Below, piece after piece: positions 1 to 11,189 of a stretch of DNA of 64,000 bases. Under the pieces are notes generated by a model. That model had not been told where the DNA came from. It did no database searches and saw only the letters and a list, made by a program, of their open reading frames with translations. Each line of letters opens with the position of its first letter. Within the stretch, counting starts at the first letter, position 1. A program made the position numbers and the translations under genes. Source of the stretch: Heterohyrax brucei (taxonomy: Eukaryota > Chordata > Mammalia > Hyracoidea > Procaviidae); contig CM053141.1 of NCBI GenBank assembly GCA_028571685.1, positions 52,078,333 to 52,142,332 on the forward strand, given 5' to 3'.

Positions 1-2185
1 GTGTTTTTCCTCAGCAAAACGAAATGTCCTCATTTCTGTCTTTGGTCTAAGTAAATCTCTTCTAACTTTCAAGTCTAAGTAAATCTCTTCTAACTTTAGG
101 ACATCTTCGATGAACAGTTGCCAATACTATCCAGACCTCATTGCTCTCCCTGTCTCTGCTGAACAGCAGTTTGTGTTAATTTAGTGCATTAAGCATACAA
201 AGCTGTTCAAGGTTTATTGCTTGATAACATCTGTTGCATAATATAATTGGTTTGGTTATCAAGATCATGGTTTTTATTATCGTGAAGACCTCTTGATTTC
301 TTGACCGCAGTGGTATTGCCTTATTTGATCCTCTGGTCCTTAAAACAACGTGAAGTATATGTGCTCAAGAGAACAGAATGAGAGCACCCATGGAGCAAAG
401 GGAGCAGAAGAGGTCAGAATGAAATCTCAGGAGGAAAGGATGTGAATGAAAATAGATTAGACCATTACAGAATAATGACCATAAAAGTCTTGAGCATAGT
501 TTGTAGATCAGTGCTACCCCTTTTTGTGATGATGCCTTGTCAGCATCAAATGGAGGATGACAGGTCATTCAATGTTAAATTTAAGAGCGACACGCTCACT
601 GAACCCTCAAAACCCCTTACTGCAGACACGCACAGAAAACAGCAGAAAGCCTGCTAGCTGACTTCCTCCAAAGAGTTTTCTTTCTGAACATTTTGTCACC
701 TGGATTGAGAAGACCTTGCTAGTGACCTGACTAGTTTTTTTATGATTTGTCTGTCAAATATGAAGTTATTTATATTTCCATCATGGTTAAACACCTGCAA
801 TTACTGTTAAAGAATCAGTTCTAGGACAGTTATTTGAAGAACAGAGTGGAGGCAAAGACTTGTATAATTTGTTTTACATTTGTTAGCCTTTCATGTCTTC
901 TACAGAAAAAAAGTGCCAAGAGGAACGGAAAACAGCAGTAACACAATGACTGTTGGGCGCAGAACTGTGTCACCGAGTTGTTATACCTGCAGTTGCTGAG
1001 TTGACTCCAAATCGTAGCGACCCCGTCAGTAAAGTTAGCCAAAAGTAGTCATGCAAAAATAAGTCAGTGTTTTGTTTGGTTCCCACCTGAGTGCCTGTTG
1101 TTGTAGGGTGCCTAAAATACAGTATTAGTATTTCCTAAGTGACAGAGTAATATTTCTCCTGTGTTAATGTGATACCATTTCCCAAACTGTTTAATTAGAT
1201 GTTGGGTCTTTGGCCAGATATGTTTGGGAAATGCTTGGTTACACAGTGTTACACAGTTTTAGTGGTTGGTTTTTCAAAGCCTGTTATATGTTGGTGTTCA
1301 TTATGCATTTCTAAGAGGTGAATGAAGTATTCAGAATTGTTCAGGCTTATTTAATTACAGATCTGGAATATCTCAAGAGAATTGTTTTGTAGAAAACGCT
1401 TTGGCAGACTCCTGAGTCTTATTCATTTAAAAATAGTTTTTGGGTAAACAACAGTAAAATAGAAATGGAAATTACTGATTCACGTTGAGCCCTGAAGAAT
1501 TTGTTTTCAGCAATTTTTATGAAAGTTGCTTTATGTTAATTTTTTTTCCATACCGCTATTCTACACGAGAGAAAATGGTTTTCTCCTGGCCCTCTTGTTC
1601 GCTTTGTCAGTTGTGTGGAATCCATTTATGGTACTGAACTATTCTTATTCATCAAAGCCCTGAAGTTAGCAGAACGCTGTTTGGTACATGAGGAGAAGTT
1701 AGTGTTAAAGGAAGTGTTTGAGGTAGGTAATGATTCTGTGTAGCAGCAGTATCCACTGTGTCCTCTTAGTTCTGTCCCAGTGACCACAGTAGAGCTCCTT
1801 AGTGAGTAGGCTGAGATAGAGTATACTTGGGGAGCTCATGGTGAGGGAAATACAGAATTTATTTGAATGTTTCCTTTATTTGATGAATGGTACTTTTAAA
1901 AAAAGTCAATGAGGATATCTGTTTTATAAAACCATTGCCCTGTCAGTGACCAAATGAGAAATTTAGGGAAAGATTTCTCAGAATGTCTGAAGATCAGCCG
2001 AGAAGCAAACTGACTTTCCTCAGACAGTATTGGTCACTAAGCTGTAAGAAGCCATATGCTGCTTTTGGTAACAAGTGAACAGAGAATGAAGCCTGTGCCG
2101 TAAAGTGCATGTGTGTGGACACAGGACACATTTAAACTCATGTTTAAAATGGTTTGTGTTAATGGTAGATGTATTCCTCTATGAG
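1..2185. other. unique AT-rich DNA, no gene seen
   Basis: No open frame here looks like a protein, and no interspersed repeat is recognised with confidence. All frames are short and rich in stops. The only structured item is the 28-bp tandem duplication at 45-97, listed separately. The stretch is most simply intergenic or intronic. Confidence 0.6.
45..97. repeat. 28-bp direct tandem duplication
   Basis: A 28-base unit beginning GTCTAAGTAAATCTC starts at 45 and repeats from 73. The second copy runs about 25 bases before it diverges. The copies are identical over the shared part, so the duplication is recent or conserved. No element end is visible, which suggests replication slippage. Confidence 0.85.
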
Positions 2186-2336
2186 GAAACTCTGCTGATG
2201 CAGTGGTGAAGTCTGCGGCTGCTAACAAGAGGTTGGCAGTTTAAATCCACCAGGCACTTCTCGGAAACTCTGTGAGGCATTCTGCTCTGTCCTATAGGGT
2301 CATTATGAGTCAGAATCAGCTTGCACGGCAGTGAGG
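2186..2336 (+). mobile_element. AfroSINE (tRNA-derived SINE)
   Basis: The tRNA-like head (GATGCAGTGGTGAAG, then GGCTGCTAACAAGAGGTTGGCAGTTTAAATCC with a B-box-like tract) is followed by the body ending GTCATTATGAGTCAGAATC. This is the normal order for the family. The copy has many substitutions and looks old. Confidence 0.85.
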
Positions 2337-3707
2337 AATGAGTGGTTCTTCCTCCCTTTCATATATATAAATATTCTAGGTACTGTGAGTCAGGTGAAAC
2401 AAGTGGAGCTTTACACGGAGCCAAGAATCTAGTAACTTCTAGAATTCTCATTTGGGAAGCTAGTGCGCACAGTTATAACTGTGATTTCCTTATTGTAACA
2501 AACACTTGGTCTGTATGTGTTGTAACAAACTGTATGTGTCTGTTGCTGATCTTAAGAACAGAGTCTTAGGTATTGACATGCAGGAGATGTAAGCAGAATG
2601 CTCAAATCAGCCTCTTGGATAAAAGCTGATACAGTCATCGTTTCTCATTAAAATGCACCACAGCTAGATATGCAGAAAAAGTGAAAAGGCCCTCCAGCTG
2701 AAAAGCAGTCACTACTTGATTATCACCACAGAATTTGAAATGATCTCTCCAGTGAACGAATTCATTTTGATAACTCAGAAAAAAAGTTTGAATAATTCAC
2801 TGAGAGCCATTTTTTTTTCTCTGTTCTTTTTGGAGTAGTCCTACCTTATGGGACAACCACACTAGAATGGCAATTTGCTAAGTTTCAGCTGGGTAATTTC
2901 AATGAGAATTGCAAATGCATGATTGAATTTGCTCCTGAAATAATGAAACTTGGGCCAAGGAAGATGTTCAGCTCTGATTTTTGAAGGCATAATTGTTTGT
3001 TTTAAAATGATCTTCTGATGTTGACTTCCTATGTCATCGATTTAAAATTTCCAGTATTTTCAATTCTTGATGTCCTATACTTACAGAATCCTTTCCAACT
3101 GTATGTAATTGCCAGGGGAAAATTTAGTTAGTGCAGTAGTTTCATACAAGGTTTTCAAAACAGAAGTATTGACATTTCCAGCTTTTGAAGTGCATTCTGG
3201 GATTCTGGGAAATGTTATATTTGAACTGTACCTTTTAAATCCAGAAGACAGAATCTTGCTGAGACTTCTAGATAAGGAATATAAAATTCTGATCTTTAGA
3301 AAAAGTAAGATATTTCTTCGTTACACATTCATATACTCAAAAAGATATAAAAGTAGGTATTTATGTCAAAGAAATGCCTTACCACAAATTTAAAGAAAAA
3401 AGATCTACAGATAACCAGTGGTATGGTCTATTGTAGCGTATAAGTGATTACATGGAAGTAGGTCACAATTTTATATTAATAAAATATCAATTTTATTCAA
3501 ATAGATCATACAGTTCTAATAAGAAGCAAGTTACTAAGTATTCAGGGAAATATTAATGACCATTACAAAATGTAAATGATTCATTTATAGTGATCATAAA
3601 TATATTTAATAATGCTGGTTGCTTTTCCTAAATAAGAGCAATTAGGAGGCTTAGATTACCTTAGAAATGTTTATTTTAGTGGGAGTTGGGAGTTGGTAGG
3701 TAGGCAA
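2337..3707. other. unique DNA, no gene seen
   Basis: AT-rich sequence without a recognised repeat. A 94-codon open frame on the plus strand (3109-3393) has no recognised domain, no clear splice context and ordinary AT-driven composition, so I do not call it a gene. Confidence 0.55.
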
Positions 3708-3906
3708 GGGGCTCTGATGGAGCAGTTGTTAACCAGAAGATCGGTGGTTTGGAAGCTCCAGCTGCTCTGTAGGAGAGAGATGTGGCATTTGGCTTTCCTA
3801 AAGATTATAGCCTTAAAACCCTGTGGGACAGTTCTACCCTATCCTACAGGATTGCTGTGAACAGAAATCGACTTGGTGGCAATGAGATTTTTGTGTTTGC
3901 TTTGGT
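3708..3906 (+). mobile_element. AfroSINE, long variant
   Basis: A SINE head at 3708 carries GATGGAGCAGTTGTTAACCAG and the copy ends with GAAATCGACTTGGTGGCAATG. Between head and tail it has the extra segment typical of the long subtype (CTTTCCTAAAGATTATAGCC near 3796). The same extra segment is seen in the copy at 10,840. Confidence 0.85.
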
Positions 3907-4164
3907 AGTTAGACAAGGGACACTGTACATTTAAACAAAATTTCCTCAGTGATTCTGAAACCAAATTCCAGCTTTTAGGACATGGACATACCTGAAACAG
4001 TTAATGAATATAGGTTGGATTTGGGTTTAATGATTATGGTTTAGATATTTTTAGAGTTTATGAAACCACATTGTATGTTTTCCATAAGAAATGTTGCAAA
4101 TATTAGTTAAATGATTGTACAAAAAATTCTTTATCACCCACAACATTATATATAGTGTAATGTA

Positions 4165-4300
4165 ACAGAACACAGATTGATTGGATGTTTCCTAATTAGG
4201 TAGTCAAATTATTTAACCTTTTTAGAATTCAATTTTATCTTCTGTGAAATGGCAGCAGTAACTCTGTAGGGTTTTTAAGATTGACATGGAAAATAGGCCA
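4165..4300 (+). repeat. probable MIR remnant
   Basis: The run ATTATTTAACCTTTTTAG, then TTCTGTGAAATGGCAGCAGTAA and GTAGGGTTTTTAAGATT matches the core order of MIR (tTATTTAACCTctctgag, then CTGTaAAATGG, then taGGGTTgt). Divergence is high, as expected for an ancient mammalian SINE. Confidence 0.5.
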
Positions 4301-5385
4301 GGCACGAGAGCCTGCCATACCACTCTTGAGCTTGGTGGTTGCTAGAAGGATTCACAGACTCAGAAAAAGCTGTTACTGCTGAAGGATACAAACTATCATC
4401 AGCAAAGAGAAAAGGCACACAGGGCAAGGTCCAGGAGAAAGGAGGCTCCGGTCTCCAGGTGCACATCCCAGTGGAGTCAAATGGACATGCTTAATTCTCC
4501 CAGTAGCAGTGTGTGACAACACTTGGAACATTTTGATAAGGAAACCTCGCTCAGCATAGGTCTTGCTGTCTGGGGTTTTTATTGGTGTCAGTTGCGTAGG
4601 TATGCAATTTCTCTGTAACTGATCTCAGTTACTCACTCAGACTCCAGCTTTCCCCAAGCAAAAACAGGCCTTTGCCATAAATCACATTTGTTAGCATGAA
4701 TTGTCTCATCAAAATGACAGAGTGTGGCCCGGGGCCTCGGATGCACAAATACGCGTTTACTAGGCACAGTATTTGTAAACGACTCAGAGCTTATTTTCCA
4801 GGAGCCAGCCAAGGGCCAGTGGTGAAAACTGGCCTTTCTTGGGAATGTGCTGGGTGTGAGCAAGCGGGGCCTGCTCAGCGAACCCCTTCTGTGCATACAC
4901 AGTGTCGGTCACACGCTGACAGAGAAGGGCACTGCCTGTCACTGTCGTTCACAGCGCTTGCCCGCTTCTAGACCCTGGGGACTCCGCAACACACGAGCAA
5001 GGAGAACAAGGAAAGAAAAAATCCCTTTTATAGTTTCAAAAAAAAAAAAAAGGCACCGTAACTGATTGGAAAATGCAGGATTTTCTTGATTTAAAATGGT
5101 ACTGACTTGCAAGGTACATTTTATTGCATAACAACTTTTAATAAAAACATTACATTAAATGTAAACATAATTAAAAAAACAAAAGCTATTTAATGATGGT
5201 AATTTCATACTGTTCTGTTTTCCAGTGTCACAAAGACTACATCTAATCCTTCGTGGTTTTATAGTCTGAGGACTTGGACTCCTTCTTGGCCATTATTTAG
5301 CTCATCACAGAATTCCAGACGTGTTGTCTTCCTCCTTCCCCATGTGTTCTGCATCTTCTCCTGTAACCCCCTTTAGAATAGGTAG

Positions 5386-5389
<4 letters not shown>
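4301..5389. other. unique DNA with a GC-richer, CpG-containing patch
   Basis: From about 4,630 to 4,990 the sequence is clearly richer in G+C and CpG than its neighbours (for example ACGCGTTTAC and CACACGCTGACAGAG). It ends in an A-run at 5,037-5,051. Two overlapping plus-strand open frames (91 and 72 codons) cross it, but neither is recognisable. It could be a conserved regulatory patch or an old A-tailed insertion. Confidence 0.4.

Positions 5390-5473
<84 letters not shown>
5390..5473. repeat. (TG)n microsatellite, about 42 units
   Basis: Uninterrupted GT dinucleotides. Such a perfect, long tract is expected to be length-polymorphic. Open frames through it (poly Cys-Val or His-Thr) are artefacts of the repeat. 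Confidence 0.98.
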
Positions 5474-5474
<1 letters not shown>

Positions 5475-6208
5475 AAGAGTTTTAGGTCTTTTTCTACACA
5501 AATTCTAGGTTTCCCTATTTCTAATTTCTTAAACTTAACATTTTCCGCTTTAACTGAATCATGTATCATTGAAAATGAAGTTGTTTCTCTGAAAAATCAG
5601 CTGATACCTGTCACAGGGCCCTCACAGAAGCACTTCTTTTGATCAGTCCTTTTGTTAGACCAGCCTCCTCTCTACTTGAAAAGTCTGGTGTACCTTCTGG
5701 TAGATCTGACAGTTTTTACTGGTTTTCTTGCATTGTGTGACATGTAACAGTCCTCTCCACAGGGGGAAAATCTTTTTATTTCAGGGCTGTCTCACAACTT
5801 TATCCAGCAGACACATGGTGCTTCCAGTGAAGTGACTCAGGGGTGATGGTAGGATGATGTGAAGTAGTCTGTTTAGGGCCAAGTTCTCACTTTTGTCAAC
5901 AGCAGCAGATAAGTATCACAACTTCCTCCTGCAAAGTAGTTGGAAAGTTTCTGACATGTATTTTAGAAGCAAAAGTAAAGAATTGTTATAATCAAGAAAA
6001 TTTACTTAACAAATACTCACTGAGCAGCTTATTGGGGATAGGTAAAGAAAATAGAAATAACACCTAATTCGTGATTTGGAATTGCAAGCAAACTTCTCAC
6101 TTCATGTAAAGGATATCTCGAAGCTGTTGGAAGGAAGTGATGGCTGGGAGCAGCTTTACAGTTACTGATGGCCTTGACCACCATAGTATTTACATTTGTA
6201 AAAACAAT
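5474..6208. other. mostly unique DNA with a faint L2-like patch
   Basis: No gene is seen. Around 6,000-6,080 the words TTAACAAATACTCACTGAGCAG and GGGGATAGG resemble the reverse complement of an L2 3' end (aacaaatatttattgagcacc, ggggata), but the match is weak. Confidence 0.4.
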
Positions 6209-6530
6209 TTATTTGTATTGTGATTAAGTGAAAGTGTTTGCCATATAAAACCCTGAACACATGCCTCTATGCAACTCAATCTGCTCTCCTCACCCTGTGA
6301 CAGCACACTCCTCCTCTCCATCCTGTGCTTCTGGTACCCACTGAATCAAAGCTTGTCCCCTCCTCTCCACCATCCCTTCTCCCTTCCAGAGAGGAACCAG
6401 TTGGACAACCTTATATATTAATCCGAGAAATACACATACCACCGGCGTCAGTCAGTGTTCTATAGTCCAGTCCAGTCTTTGTCTGAAGAGTTGACTTCAG
6501 TACTGGTTTCAGTTCTGAAACATTCACATT
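6209..6530 (-). mobile_element. old L1 3' UTR fragment
   Basis: In plus-strand reading it begins TTGTGATTAAGTGAAAGTG, the reverse complement of the young L1 3' terminus seen elsewhere in the window (TTTCACTCAATCATAA). It continues with the same 3' UTR landmarks: GTGACAGCACACTCCTCCTC, CCCCTCCTCTCCACC, and GTCCAGTCTTTGTCTGAAGAGTTGACTTC. It is more diverged than the copies at 9.2 and 52 kb, so it is an older insertion. Confidence 0.75.
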
Positions 6531-6834
6531 TTAAATTCAGGTATCTGAAACTTTAGATTACTTGTAAGTACAGTAATGAAAGAGAAAAGTTCTCAGGTTC
6601 TGTTAAGGCAGATATTGGGGGACCAGATGTTGTCATCATGTGTATCTCCTGCGTCCTTCATCAACCCAGTAACTTCAGTTACTCTTGTTTGTCATGGCTC
6701 CCTCCCTTCTACTTCTAACACCCTACACACTTCCAATGTTTTGTTTGTTTGCTTCTCATGGGAATTGCTTTGATAGGCAAGGCAGGAAACAAGATGAACG
6801 AGCAGAGAGGCTATTTGTAATTGTAATACCATCT

Positions 6835-7030
6835 GTATTATTTGGTGAAAACATATACGACAAAACATATACCACTTTAACAATTTCCGTATGTACAACT
6901 GAGTGACACTGTGGTTACATCCTCCAAGTTGCAGTAACCTTTTTCCAAACAGTTTCAGCCATCATGGACACAACTCACTTCCTCCTAACCTTCTTGTCTG
7001 TCCTTCCAAGTTGCTGTAGTCAATTTGATC
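6835..7030 (-). mobile_element. old L1 3' UTR fragment, second family
   Basis: TGGTGAAAACATATACGACAAAACATATACC and TACAACTGAGTGACACTGTGGTTACATCC match the reverse complement of an older mammalian L1 3' UTR (gtgaaaatatacacaacaaaac, acaattcagtgacattgattac). The 5' boundary is unclear. Confidence 0.6.
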
Positions 7031-7037
7031 ATATACA

Positions 7038-7300
7038 GATAGTGCTGTTTTTACTTTAAGTTGTGTGTTAAGAGAAGGTTTACAGTTCAAGTTAGTTTCT
7101 CATAGAGCAATTTTTATACATAGTTGTGACCCTAGTGCTCTTTGACTGTCTATTAATATACTTCTGCTCAGTCTGTCTGTTTACAGTATATAAAATACGT
7201 GTGCACATATGTAGCTGCAAATTTTATAGAGCAACTTTTATCACAACAAAAGACTCAGGACATCTATCTTTAAGGAAATGTGAATTGATTTTTTTTCCCC
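7038..7300 (-). mobile_element. possible old L1 3' end
   Basis: TTGTGTGTTAAGAGAAGGTTTACAGTTCAAGTTAGTTTCTCATAGAGC resembles the reverse complement of L1 3' UTRs that begin aagtgagcgtttacaaatcaagtcagtctctcata. The remainder is too decayed to place. Confidence 0.4.
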
Positions 7301-7452
7301 TGAAGCTTAAGTGTATTGATCCTCTGGATCTAGTAAAGACAGAAACATTACCGTTTTATAAAGTATGTTTTACTTTCATATGTCAGTTACTGAAATGCAC
7401 CATTTTTAAGGGTTAGTATGATGTTGGAAGGCAATATCATATGATAAGGAAA

Positions 7453-7614
7453 AAAACAACCCAAACTTGTTGCTGTCGAGTTCGTTCTGACTCACAATGG
7501 CCCTCTAGGACAGAGTAGAACTAGCCGTAGAATTTCCTAGGAGTGCTTGGTGGCTTCAAACTGCTCACCTTTTGATGAGCAACAGTAGCACTTAACCAGT
7601 ATGAGAACAGGGTT
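7453..7614 (-). mobile_element. AfroSINE
   Basis: Reverse-strand SINE: GTTGCTGTCGAGTTCGTTCTGACTCAC (tail), then AGGACAGAGTAGAACT (body), then TTTTGATGAGCAACAGTAGCACTTAACC (tRNA-like head). Flanking words ATAAGGAAAA and ATAAGAAAAG may be a decayed target duplication. Confidence 0.85.
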
Positions 7615-7945
7615 TCGCATAAGAAAAGGGGCAGAAGAACTGTAACAGATTTAAATTAAAGTTTCCTCTGATATATATGGCACAGATCTGGAGTTTTGTT
7701 TACTTGGCTAGGACCTGAGGGTATGCCTCCTTTTCATAAAGTTGATGCATTGCCTTTAAAAAAGGAAACAAGAAAAAATTACTTTTGGTACCCTGTAGAT
7801 GACACATTAATAAATGAAGTGTTTTAGAAATTTTTCAAATGATTAGTTTTATAAAATGCTTGATTTTAATTACCTTCAAAATTAATTTCCATGAATAACA
7901 ATTTTCCTAGTAATAGGAGGTAAGTGAATTATAGTTCCAAGTAGG

Positions 7946-8117
7946 AGACCTGGTAGTCCAGTAGTTAGGAGCTTGACTGCTAACCACAAGGTCAGCAGAA
8001 CGAATGTACCAGCCACTTCTCGGAAAACACCATGGGGAGCCCTACTCTGTGTTGTGGTGTTGCTATGAGTTGAAATTGACTCAGTGGCATGGGGGTGTTG
8101 TTTTGGTTTTTTAGTTT
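7946..8117 (+). mobile_element. AfroSINE
   Basis: Head AGACCTGGTAGTCCAGTAGTTAGGAGC with CTGCTAACCACAAGGTCAGCAG, body GGGGAGCCCTACTCTG, tail GAGTTGAAATTGACTCAGTGGCA, then a T-rich end. It lies tail-to-tail with the minus-strand copy at 8,146, about 28 bp away. Confidence 0.88.
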
Positions 8118-8145
8118 CAATTGAAAAGAATACATGTTACTGTAG

Positions 8146-8336
8146 AGTTAAAACCAGCTACCATTGAGTTGATTCTGACTCATGATGAGTATCAGAATGG
8201 AACTGTGCTTCATAGTGTTTTCAATGGCTGGTATTTTGGTAGAAGATCATCAGCCCTTTTTTTGAGATGCCTCTGGGTAGACTTGAACCTCCAGCCTTTC
8301 CATTAACGACCAAGCATTATATGTTTGCACCACCCC
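8146..8336 (-). mobile_element. AfroSINE, long variant
   Basis: Reverse-strand tail ACCATTGAGTTGATTCTGACTCATGATG. The long-subtype middle is TTTCAATGGCTGGTATTTTGG and GATGCCTCTGGGTAGACTTGAACC, followed by the head remnant. It forms an inverted pair with the copy just upstream. Confidence 0.85.
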
Positions 8337-9251
8337 AAAACATAAAAATAGAAGAATCTTACATCTGACTCAATTATTCAGATGCTATTCACTTTTCATT
8401 AAAAATTTTAAAGGACAAACTGTAATAGTCTTAAATGTCACCAGTTTTGTTTTTAGATATCTTTTAAGTAAAATATAATTGAAATTTGTTTCATCATTAT
8501 CTACAGACATTTTATGTTTTGGGGTAAAGGGTTTAGAATGAAGTGTATTGGGCTTTGAGTCCACTTCATCCATCTCTGACCGATCTGCTGGGCTACTGAT
8601 CTGTGAGATGAAAGTGATTTAATCATCCTTGATGTGGATAATGTGTCCCCAGCTTTTTTTTTGTATCTGTCTGCTTAAGATGAAAGAGGTTATTACTATG
8701 AAGGTGAAAATGAGAGATATTAAGCATTCTTCTGTGATACCAATAGTAGAAAGTTTATGATTGACTATGTTCTTACAGTTGTGAATTGTTTAAGCGTTTC
8801 ATATTTAACTTTTATTGTTTGATTTAACTAGTTATGAAGCATTTGATCTAAGATAAGATTAAAACTCTTTGTCAGTGTTGTAGAGGGTACTCAAGAAGCA
8901 GAACAACCTCATGCTTTTTCAGCAAACATCTGTGAATTGAAGGACTAAGAGCAAGCCATATAAGTTAGAACTTTTAAGGAGAAATTATACCTTGTGGTTA
9001 CTACTGTGACCTGGTTAAGGAATGCGTGAAAACTTAACCCCTCACTCTCTGACACCTGTCTCCCCACCACCCAGTCTGATTTTTTAATTTGATACTTGTA
9101 ATGTGATGCAAATGGTAATGAAGTAACCAAGGTCCTAGAAATATGTCTAAAATGAGAAGGACATTGAGGGGGTATAAGGATGCAGCCTGTAATATATTTT
9201 CTGATGGGTAAAACATTTTTGATTGCTTTTTTAAAATATATTTTTATTTTT
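8337..9251. other. unique DNA, no gene seen
   Basis: AT-rich. Around 8,550-8,630 the phrase CTGATCTGTGAGATGAAAGTGATT faintly recalls a MIR core, but the match is too weak to call. Confidence 0.5.
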
Positions 9252-10157
9252 ATTTTTTTATTTGATATGATTGAGTGAAAGTGTACATTCTTGTATAAAT
9301 TTACATGCCCACCTATATGCAGTTTCCACTGCTCTCCCTGTCTGGTGACAGCACACTATTCCTCTCTGCTCCATACATGTCTCATCCTCCCAACAGCCTC
9401 CTTTCCCCTCCTCTCCAACCACTGCTTCCTCCAGCCAGAGGTCAGCAGGCTGATATCCTATAGATGTATAGAACCATAAAGTGCATCCAATATATGGTCA
9501 CTCTGCATTGCCAAGTCCAATCCATTTGTGTCCAAAGAGTGGATCTTCGTTATGATTTATGGGCAAGGGCAGCATCAGGGCCAGGCACCATGCTCCCAGG
9601 GAAACCCCAAAACCACTGGACCATCAATTGAGGTCTTTTAGTGGAGATCTCAGGATGCACCCTTTTTTATTCTTGTGTTGCCAGTGAGATTCAACTTAGT
9701 GAGCTCCATCGTGGCTATCACTGTTGGTGGCTGGGCACCATCCAGTTCTTCTGGTCCCATGTTGATGTAGGCACCTACTTGTGGGTCTCTCTGTCTTCTG
9801 GGTTGTCTTTACCCCATGTCATTTTGGTCCTCGGCAAGCATCCGTTCCTGCTGAGTTGGGACCATTTGCTGTGCCACTGGATGGCAGCTTGGCAGCTTTT
9901 AAGACCCCAGACACCACTCACCAATGTGGGGTGCCGAGAGCTCTCTTAGCAAAACGCTACTTGTGCCACTTGGCCTCGATTTTGCCTAAGAGCGTGGTCC
10001 TGTGCCCCCTGCCCCAGCTACTCTATCCTTGCAATAGCGAGTTGAGATGGAAGGAGTACTCAAGTTATGCTGAAGTCCACTTAATGTTGTTCTTGTTTCT
10101 AATGTGTGCTGTCACTGATTTCTCCCAACCAGATTTCTAGCAACTATCTAATCTAAA

Positions 10158-10185
10158 CCCTCCCCCCTCCCTCCCTCCCCCTCCC
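10158..10185 (-). other. G-quadruplex-type tract in L1 3' UTR
   Basis: On the minus strand this is a run of five or more G-triplets separated by single A bases. Polypurine G-rich tracts of this kind are a conserved feature of mammalian L1 3' UTRs. The same tract is at 30,571 in the plus-strand L1. Confidence 0.8.
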
Positions 10186-10251
10186 TTGCAGCTGTCAAAG
10201 AGTCTTTTCTTCTATACATAAGTCTGTTTTTGAGTTCTTATCATAGGGGTC

Positions 10252-10704
10252 TCATAAAATATTTGTCACTTTGTCACTCACACTTTCACTCAACATAATG
10301 TCTTCCAGTTGAAACCAGGTTGTGAGATGTTTCCTGGAATCATCATTATTCTTTATCATCGTGTAGTGTTCCATTGAGTATATATACCACAGTTTACCTA
10401 TCCATTCTTCTGTTGTTGGGCATCTGGATTGATTCCATCTTTTTGCTATCGTGGACTGTGCTGCGATAAACATTCTGGTACATGTGTCCGTTGGTGTGAA
10501 AGGCCTTGATTCTGTAGGATATATTCCAAGTAATGGAATGACTGGGTCAAATGGTATCTCAATATCCATTTTTTTAAGGAAGCACCAGACTGCTTTCCAA
10601 AGAGGCTGGACCATTCTGCAACCCCACCAACAGTGTTGGAGGGTTCCACTTTCTCCACAGCGTCTCCAGCATTTGTTGTTTTGTGTTTTTTGGATCACGG
10701 CCAA
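10252..10704 (-). pseudogene. L1 ORF2p C-terminal fragment, still open
   Basis: This 150-codon open frame is the C-terminus of L1 ORF2p, the reverse transcriptase/endonuclease protein. It contains the cysteine-rich motif (CWRRCGESGTLQHCWWGC) followed by QPLWKAVWCFLKK and IPLLGIYPTESRPFTPTDT. All three cysteines and the histidine of that motif are present, unlike the full-length copies here, where residues at this site have changed. No endonuclease or polymerase domain remains, so it is a dead fragment of a truncated insertion. Confidence 0.9.
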
Positions 10705-10839
10705 TCTTGCTTTCTTTTTCTTCTGTGCTTAATTGGTTATTTCGTATCCTTTTAGAATTTTGGCTACAAAGCATTGTAAATGTTGCTCACAGTACCATTT
10801 TTCACATTGGCACGTGGCACTGTGTAGGTGTTGCCCCTA

Positions 10840-11032
10840 GGTGGCATGAAAAACAGTGGTGCTTGACGGCTAGCTGAAAGATTGGTGGTTCATACCTACC
10901 CAACCAAAGGAGCCTTGGAAGACAGAACTGGTGATTTGCTTTTGAAAAGTCACAGCCTTGAAAACTCAGTGAAGCATTTCTACTCTGCACACGTGGGATA
11001 GCCTGAGTTGGAAATGACATGGTGGTAACTAA
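10840..11032 (+). mobile_element. AfroSINE, long variant
   Basis: Head GGTGGCATGAAAAACAGTGG with CTGAAAGATTGGTGGTTCATACC, the long-subtype middle (GCTTTTGAAAAGTCACAGCC), body TTCTACTCTGCACACG and tail GAGTTGGAAATGACATGGTGG. It is tail-to-tail with the next copy. Confidence 0.85.
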
Positions 11033-11036
11033 CTGT

Positions 11037-11189
11037 ATACCAAACCTTTGCTTTCTAATTGATTCCAGCTTATAGTGACCCTACTGGGCAGAGTGGAACT
11101 GCCCTCTAGGGTTTCCAAGAAATAGCTGGTGGATTTGAACTGTCCATCTTTTGGATAGCAGGTGATCTTTTAATCTGTGCTTCAGGGTT
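11037..11189 (-). mobile_element. AfroSINE
   Basis: Reverse-strand tail TTTCTAATTGATTCCAGCTTATAGTGACCC, body GCAGAGTGGAACTGCCCTCTAGGG and head GGATTTGAACTGTCCATCTTTTGGATAGC. It makes an inverted pair with the copy ending at 11,032, with only about 5 bp between them. Confidence 0.88.

Larger units (their letters stand above)
9252..10709 (-). mobile_element. 5'-truncated young L1 (3' UTR plus ORF2 C-terminus)
   Basis: On the minus strand this copy holds the end of ORF2, a 3' UTR of about 1 kb and a short A-rich tail (T-rich at 9,234-9,257 in plus reading). The landmarks match the full-length L1s at 24-31 kb and 53-60 kb. Similarity stops near 10,709, giving a typical 5' truncation. Flanking words TTGCTTTTTT (near 9,223) and TTGCTTTCTTTTT (near 10,706) may be the target duplication. 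Confidence 0.92.

Noticed and set aside
3109-3393. 94-codon plus-strand frame as an exon
   Set aside because: No consensus splice sites or recognisable domain, and the composition follows the AT-rich background.
5220-5345. Possible terminal exon or 3' UTR on the minus strand (MAKKESKSSDYKTTKD then stop, with an AATAAA further on)
   Set aside because: The readable peptide is very short, the upstream side runs into the microsatellite, and no splice acceptor or homolog is evident.
5297-5569. 90-codon minus-strand frame rich in His-Thr
   Set aside because: Most of it is translation of the (TG)n microsatellite; the flanking parts are not recognisable.
9641-10140. Plus-strand frames of 102 and 119 codons
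   Set aside because: Antisense to the L1 3' UTR; similar frames recur in every copy of that UTR and are not genes.
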